Source: Bugulina stolonifera
Lineage: Eukaryota > Bryozoa > Gymnolaemata > Cheilostomatida > Bugulidae
DNA: 64,000 nt
Reading direction: 5' to 3'
Assembly: GCA_935421135.1 (NCBI GenBank)
Contig: OW285193.1
Coordinates: forward strand, 10,588,099-10,652,098
The position numbers were made by a program, and so were the translations under genes. Below the pieces are notes generated by a model. The model did no database searches. It had not been told where the DNA came from and was given only the letters and a program-made list of their open reading frames with translations. Below, in pieces: positions 58,422 to 64,000 of this stretch (positions are counted from its first letter, which is position 1; the number at the start of each line of letters is the position of its first letter).

Positions 58422-58425
58422 CAGC
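58422..58425. repeat. Target-site duplication (right) of the Ty3/gypsy element
   Basis: CAGC, matching 41733-41736. Confidence 0.85.
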
Positions 58426-59889
58426 TCACCATTAGTGTTGGCCTACATGGCAAGGTGAATTTCAAATTAGCACCTAATAAATGCAGCTAGCTGTTTGACC
58501 TTCGTATGCACCTTGAGGTGAATCATACTCTCTGTATAGCGTGAGTCAAGAGTGTTTACTACTCTCCGTAGAAGACAATTACTAGCGTTATTTGTATAGC
58601 AGGTTTCCAAACACTACTTAGTATTTACTATGCATTGCAACAGTCAATGAGTAGCCAATTTATTTCCTAGATAAGAGACAATACCTATGTTTGTTTTATA
58701 TAGGTCAATAATAGTGACAAACATTAAAATATAGAGAGATTAGTTAGATTGGGTTTAAAGCCCTCCAAAATTGGAGTTAATGTGATTTGTGGAACTTAGG
58801 CTGAAGGTGCCCAAGTTCTAGAATCAAATAGAAAAATTCCCAGCTATGTTTTGAAAGGTTTGCATCCCAGGATAAAAATTTGGTTTTCAAGAGGGATGAC
58901 AGCAAGCAACCTAACATAATTTAGCTGAGTCTTGAGATGCTGATAAAGACAGTTTATACTTGTAAGTTGTTCACTTGTAGAAAATGATAGGTCAGGTAAT
59001 ACTCGGTAGTGTGATTAATTAGATATGGCTTAATTTTATTAGTTCTTTCTAGGAACATAAATATAAATGTATATTTATAGAACTACGTTAGCTAGAGACT
59101 GATTATATCTGCTGATCTGACTAAACCATGATACCACCTTTAGTTTTACACACTGTTTCTATAAAAATGGGATAGGGAAAAATGAGGAAAATATACATTT
59201 CAATAAAATAATTTGAATCAAGCCTGATTGAAAATGAGCTGATAACAGCCATACATGTAGATTCTATGTTCAGTAATAAAATGTTTATCAAAGAATAAAC
59301 CGCCAACAGATGACTCAAGGAAGAAAGCGGGACTAGATAGTAAACTGTGTTTAATTGACAACAAATTAGAAATTATCTTCTCAAGAGCACACAACTCCTG
59401 CTTGCACAACGAATAATTGCACTGAACCTTTCAAGTATGAACTAAATGCTATGCTAGACTATTGAAACTAAAAACTATGTCGACTAATAATTACATAATG
59501 ATGTAAATAACTAAAAATACATTACTTCAGATTCATCCACATGAGATGGCTAACCTTCGATGTCTAACCCAGAAGGCAATAATAAATGATTAATAGTGGA
59601 CTAGAACTATAGAATCAGTGATTGTTCAACATACTGGCCCACAATATACACTTTGTTGCTTCAGTAGGTAAAATGGCACCTCACAAGGTATTAGCTGTGC
59701 CAGCATGGGTAAATACATAAAAATACAATAATGTATCTATTCAAGCCATTATATGAGTGAAAGTAAACAACCCATATATATGTGTGATTGCGATTGGTGC
59801 AGTTACAGTGCATATGGATTGTGGTTTTATCTGATTGATTCTCGTCTAATGATTTCATATTTAAAGACCCTATAATTAGTATGACAACC
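58426..59889. other. Intergenic, no supported gene
   Basis: AT-rich DNA between the retrotransposon and the 3' end of the carrier gene. A CACACAACTCC motif copy lies near 59390. No domain-bearing frame is present. Confidence 0.5.
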
Positions 59890-62800
59890 TTAGAAATAAG
59901 AAACTACCTTTTCACCTATACCTAGGTAGTAGACGACTTGGGCTATCCCAAACAACGGCGCAACGACCATCACACGGCAGAAACCTCCCTTGTAGAATGC
60001 TCGTACTCCCTCCGATTTGAACACCTTCCTGAAATAACCCATAATGCAACATTCAACTTAATGTGCAACATGTAGACCTATTATTCTAAAACCTCTGCAA
60101 ATACTTGTATTTATGTACACCTATTCACGTAGTTGTGGCCAAAAGCACAATACTATGAGTCCCAGTAAAGAGCTGTCTCACACCAGGTGGTTTGTCACTA
60201 GATAATCGGAACTAATTTAAATTCTGGGATCATTAAATAGTTAATAGTCATGTTCATGAAATGCTCAGAACATGGAACTTCAAGATGCTGTTCCTCCCTA
60301 CTTGTTCAGAGTAAAAATCTGATAAGATGAACTTTTAGCAGACCTTACACATCGCATCTACTCTCTCCAATACAATCTACTGTATTGGGAAAATATTTTT
60401 TAATAATTTCAGGGAGTTTAAAGAGATCAGGGGATTGTTGTTAATGTAGAGGAGTTGTGCAGCTTCACTGGTAGACAGACTAAACGAATATTTCCATTGT
60501 CAAGATGACCGTGAAGCAAGTTACTTGCCATCAATAAAAATAACCATGATATGATGACATAGATATGAAGCATACCAAGTGATGACATAGTAGACCGTAA
60601 GTGATGACATAGCAGAGCGCAAGTGATGACATATAAACTATAAATGATGAGTGAAACTTACGAGAAACAATCAGCTATTCCTTTATACGTCTCTTCACCC
60701 TTCCCATGATGCAGCAGCTGTAGACGTGTTTTGACAACTAAAATTGAATTAAATTGCCGTGAAGGAAGAGCATTGATTGACAAAACGCAAACAGTACAAA
60801 GTAAACACGTATGGGTGGTACAACGGTGACTATGGTGATCATTGATTAAATTAGGAGTTGTCTTCTATTGTGCCAGTTATCAACACAGCCAAATTTCCGC
60901 AGTAACAGTGGGGCTGAAAAGCAAACGCGAAACTTAGACAGCTGTCTAGAAAGTAATTCGGTGAACTTGTCTCAGGTTTTAAATTTACAGGCATTCCTAT
61001 ATTTCGGATTTCTTAATTTTACATGATGGAGAATCAGATACATTATGTACTAAGGTATAAAATTGATGAAAAAAGAGTTTAAAACAGAAATGTTTGCTGT
61101 TAAATGTCCTTTTCAAATGTACAATGGGCCCTTGATTACTAGAATTTCCTCCAAAAATGCAATGTAATGTGGCTGTGAGCTTATAAAATACAAACATATC
61201 CATGTGGGTTACATAACAAACAAAGTGCAGGTTGCACCTACCATCAAATGGTGTAACCATAAAGGAGCTGATACCACCAGCAGCTACCCCTGCAAGAAGT
61301 GTAACGTAGAACACAGCTGCATCACCAGCTCCACTATTTCTTCTTTTACCCTGAATTAGAAATATTACAGTCAGTCACTAAAATGGTATGATGGTTAGCT
61401 TCAACAACTTGTCATATTTTTATTGATATATGCTTTTTATACGATAAAGTTTCAATCAACCCACCAGACCATTTAGATGAGCAAAGAGGGGGAAATAGAT
61501 AGCGCTAAAAGTAACGTCACGAAGTAGCGTAGCATATGATCCCTTGTACAGTCCCACAATACCTTTCTCTTTAAGCAGCTGCAGAGTAAGAGCGGTAGCG
61601 GTGAGTGGACGGGCCGAGGCAACAGTTGAGCCAGCGCCATCTGCAACAGCATTCATAACGACTTCCATGCCAATAATTCAGAAGGAATAAATGCTGTATC
61701 AACATAATTGGCTGAATTGACATTTTCTTTGTTCCCTTGCAATGAGAATTCGTATTGTCATTGGCTTTTTAAAACAATACTGTTAGATATGAACTCTGTT
61801 GATTAATACAGAACATTATCAGAGTTGTAGAATGTATTAGTGACTCAAAGAGCACATAAATCAGAGGTCGACGAAAATTGTGGCCTTGAATGAAATTCTA
61901 AACACGATACGAATGCTAAGTTGCATAAATAAGTGGAATAGAGAGAACCATTAATAGCTAATATTTAGTTATATGGTACTACCTAGTGTAGCCTTAGATC
62001 TGCCTGCATCCTGCAACTGTATTTTGAGGAGCTCCATTGGAGTGGTGATGATCACCTGACAGCAACCAGCACCTGCCCCTGAGAGCACCTCACTACCAAG
62101 TGACAACTTTCCACTAAAATATAGATGGTAAATTAGTGCATAGCTTAGGTTACTTAGGAGTAGAAAGAAACTGTAGACCACACCTCTAAAATTTAAGCAA
62201 TACAGACAGAATAACTGTGCTATCTCGATCAATAATATAGGCCTACTACAGCTAATTACCGCACTGTACAACATTATTATTACTCAGAATTCATTATTCG
62301 ATCTCAAACTTGAAAAGAACAATTGCTCTGGTCGTATTGATGTTGTTGTCAGTTGTGACTTACGTCTTCTTGTCAGTCAAGCGATGCCTGAAGAAGTCAT
62401 TGCCAACCAGTTTGATCACTTTTTCAGGCGTTATCAGCAGCAAGTTAACCCCTGAACCTGTAAGAATAAAGGGAGATAACTCCTCAATTAAACATGTACA
62501 TGTATATGACATAGCGAGGAGGCCTGGACTAGTTTTATCCGCATAGTAGCATGGAGAGAGGAGGTAGGCAGGCCCACCGTATAGTTCTGAGATCTAGACT
62601 GACTTATGCTTACCTGTCACTAAGTTTTAAATAAAAATCGGCATTAAAACTAAAATATGACTGTGTAATCCTGAAAGACTACTAGCCTGAGCTCCAAAGT
62701 CCTCTAAAGGAATGGGTGCATATCATGTTCATAATTCACTGGTGCACGTTTACATTCCACAATAGATCACAAAAACACTCACCCAACCAATCAGAGGACT

Positions 62801-63927
62801 TGAAACCCAGACTATGAGGTCTTTATATCAATATTCAAAGTAGTTTTCAATGTAAATCCAAAGCAAACAGATAGGAGCCATTAGTACTAAGTTATTACAA
62901 AGAGAGAGCAACTTCAATAATTACTATACTAAATGTGAGTGATTGAGCATAATCCAACACCGTGTACATGTATAACAAAACAGTGTATATGAGACACACT
63001 ATTATACATGTACACTTTACTTACATGTATTATATCTGTATTATGTAAGAAAGCATTGCAGACAAATATATGCGGAATTAGTAACTTACCACTCCATCAC
63101 AAGGGAGAGATAGGAGAGACTGGATAAATAAAAGTACAGAAACAAACTAGACGCCTAAATAACATACGTAGCTATTATTCTAATACTATAGTAATACATT
63201 TTTCTTTTTTATATAGCTTACAAGACACCACTAAATTTCAACCAAAGAAGGGAATATAAAAGATGGATATTACGCAGACGGAAAGGGCGAACTATGATAT
63301 GTACAATGTATAACAGTCCAAGTAACCATATGAAAATAACCATAATTTTTATATCCACCAAGAAGCCAGCAATATTAGAAATGCTTATTATTAAGTAGTA
63401 ATGCATTACTAGGGCACCTTAGCAATCCACAAACATTTCCATCGATAATTCAACCAATCATATTATCAGTTTGTGACAATAGAAGTAGAGGAACCTAATA
63501 GTTGAGGTAGAAAGATAGAGAGGGGGGTCACACATAGCACCCTGGAGAATCACTAATTATTTGATAGTTAGGGATAAAGTAGAAGAAACAGTGTAATTGT
63601 AGTTGGGGAATAAGTAGTTTTCTACTGGCGCCAGTGACTAGCTAGCAGTTAGCAAATAATGACTAAGTACATAATATACAGCATATCAAAGATAAGCCTG
63701 GGTACCAGGCTGAAAACTAATGGTGAGTTCACACCGTAACCCAGGCGAATGACAATTGGAGTCCCAGTGCTATAGATGATATACCAGGATATAATAATAA
63801 TCAAACTGCACTTGAATGAAACTGATCGCATGGAACTGCTTGGTAGCTGAGTACATTGGGATACAGCTTACCTCTGTACATGCCAAAGAATCCTTCATTT
63901 CGAAATGTCTTCACCCCACAATCAAAC
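59890..63927 (-). CDS. SLC25A22: Mitochondrial glutamate carrier (SLC25A18/A22 type), 5' end missing
   Basis: Inner-membrane carrier exchanging glutamate, with proton, into the mitochondrial matrix. Seven minus-strand exons join in exact phase: 63927-63872, 62457-62364, 62113-61983, 61640-61465, 61350-61242, 60737-60662 and 60028-59890 (stop TAA), about 259 residues. The second and third mitochondrial-carrier signatures are present ([10 protein letters not shown] and PFDVVKTRLQ), with [54 protein letters not shown] and [16 protein letters not shown]; the last three patterns are those of glutamate carriers rather than other SLC25 members. The first signature and first helix lie in exons beyond 64000. 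The terminal frame runs through GEKVVSYF to the stop without another intron. It appears functional. SLC25A18 and A22 cannot be told apart here. Confidence 0.95.
62458..63871 (-). other. Intron of the carrier gene (1.4 kb)
   Basis: Between the exon ending GTAC AGAG|GTAAGC (63872) and the exon starting after CTTACAG (62457). AT-rich, with several ACATGTA copies and no recognisable nested feature. Confidence 0.8.
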
Positions 63928-64000
63928 CTTAAACAAACGAGCAGTTGATACAGCCATGATGGTAAAAATAACTAGGGAACTGTAACATGATACACCTATG

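Overview
The window is animal nuclear DNA: AT-rich, with spliced genes (GT-AG introns), many dispersed repeats and two nested mobile elements. It carries a FOXO-type forkhead gene, so the host is a metazoan. The repeat texture (frequent ACATGTACATGTA) and gene style fit an invertebrate, and a sponge is my guess, but nothing here proves the phylum. All gene models were assembled by hand from splice signals and reading-frame phase; no database was searched.

Layout. 0.6-0.8 kb: first exon of a secreted protein, read leftward and leaving the window. 4.4-6.56 kb: a foldback-like element, two ~590 bp inverted arms around a 36-bp minisatellite. 6.8-10.6 kb: a small unrecognised spliced gene (minus), with a dead LINE reverse-transcriptase piece at ~8.1-8.8 kb. 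11.4-19.3 kb: mostly repeats (39-bp minisatellite, a repeated ~350 bp block, a probable solo LTR, MITEs). 18.5-21.5 kb: a complete five-exon 6-phosphogluconolactonase gene (minus). 22.3-24.4 kb: a single-pass membrane protein with a lectin-like ectodomain (minus). 26.2-38.2 kb: a complete ten-exon FOXO gene (plus) with three AKT-type sites, forkhead domain and C-terminal activation motif. 59.9-64 kb: seven exons of a mitochondrial glutamate carrier (SLC25A18/22 type, minus), its 5' end outside the window.

The most striking part is 41.7-58.4 kb. A Ty3/gypsy LTR retrotransposon (two 695 bp LTRs differing at two bases, 4-bp target duplication CAGC, tRNA-Leu-type primer site, gag and pol on the minus strand) has been interrupted inside pol by a second element of 9,657 bp. 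This inner element has ~543 bp GC-rich terminal inverted repeats starting AG, a 6-bp target duplication CACTCC, and an intact spliced gene for a 1,453-residue protein-primed family B DNA polymerase. These are Polinton/Maverick hallmarks. It is shorter than usual and I see no integrase, packaging ATPase, protease or capsid gene. Its only other clear gene, divergent from the polymerase, encodes a 405-residue protein with a SUMO-interaction-like acidic N-terminus and a C-terminal half that looks internally duplicated. Between the two genes lies a ~770 bp head-to-head array of 31-bp repeats forming a giant inverted repeat, flanked by a TATA-like box on each side: a probable divergent promoter and possibly a replication origin. 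This minimal polymerase plus accessory-protein plus palindromic-array element is the best candidate for something undescribed.

FOXO, PGLS and the glutamate carrier are ordinary host genes with no sign of joint regulation. Much of the rest is intergenic DNA seeded with a short motif, GGAGTTGTCCTCTC, that recurs on both strands, often as inverted pairs.
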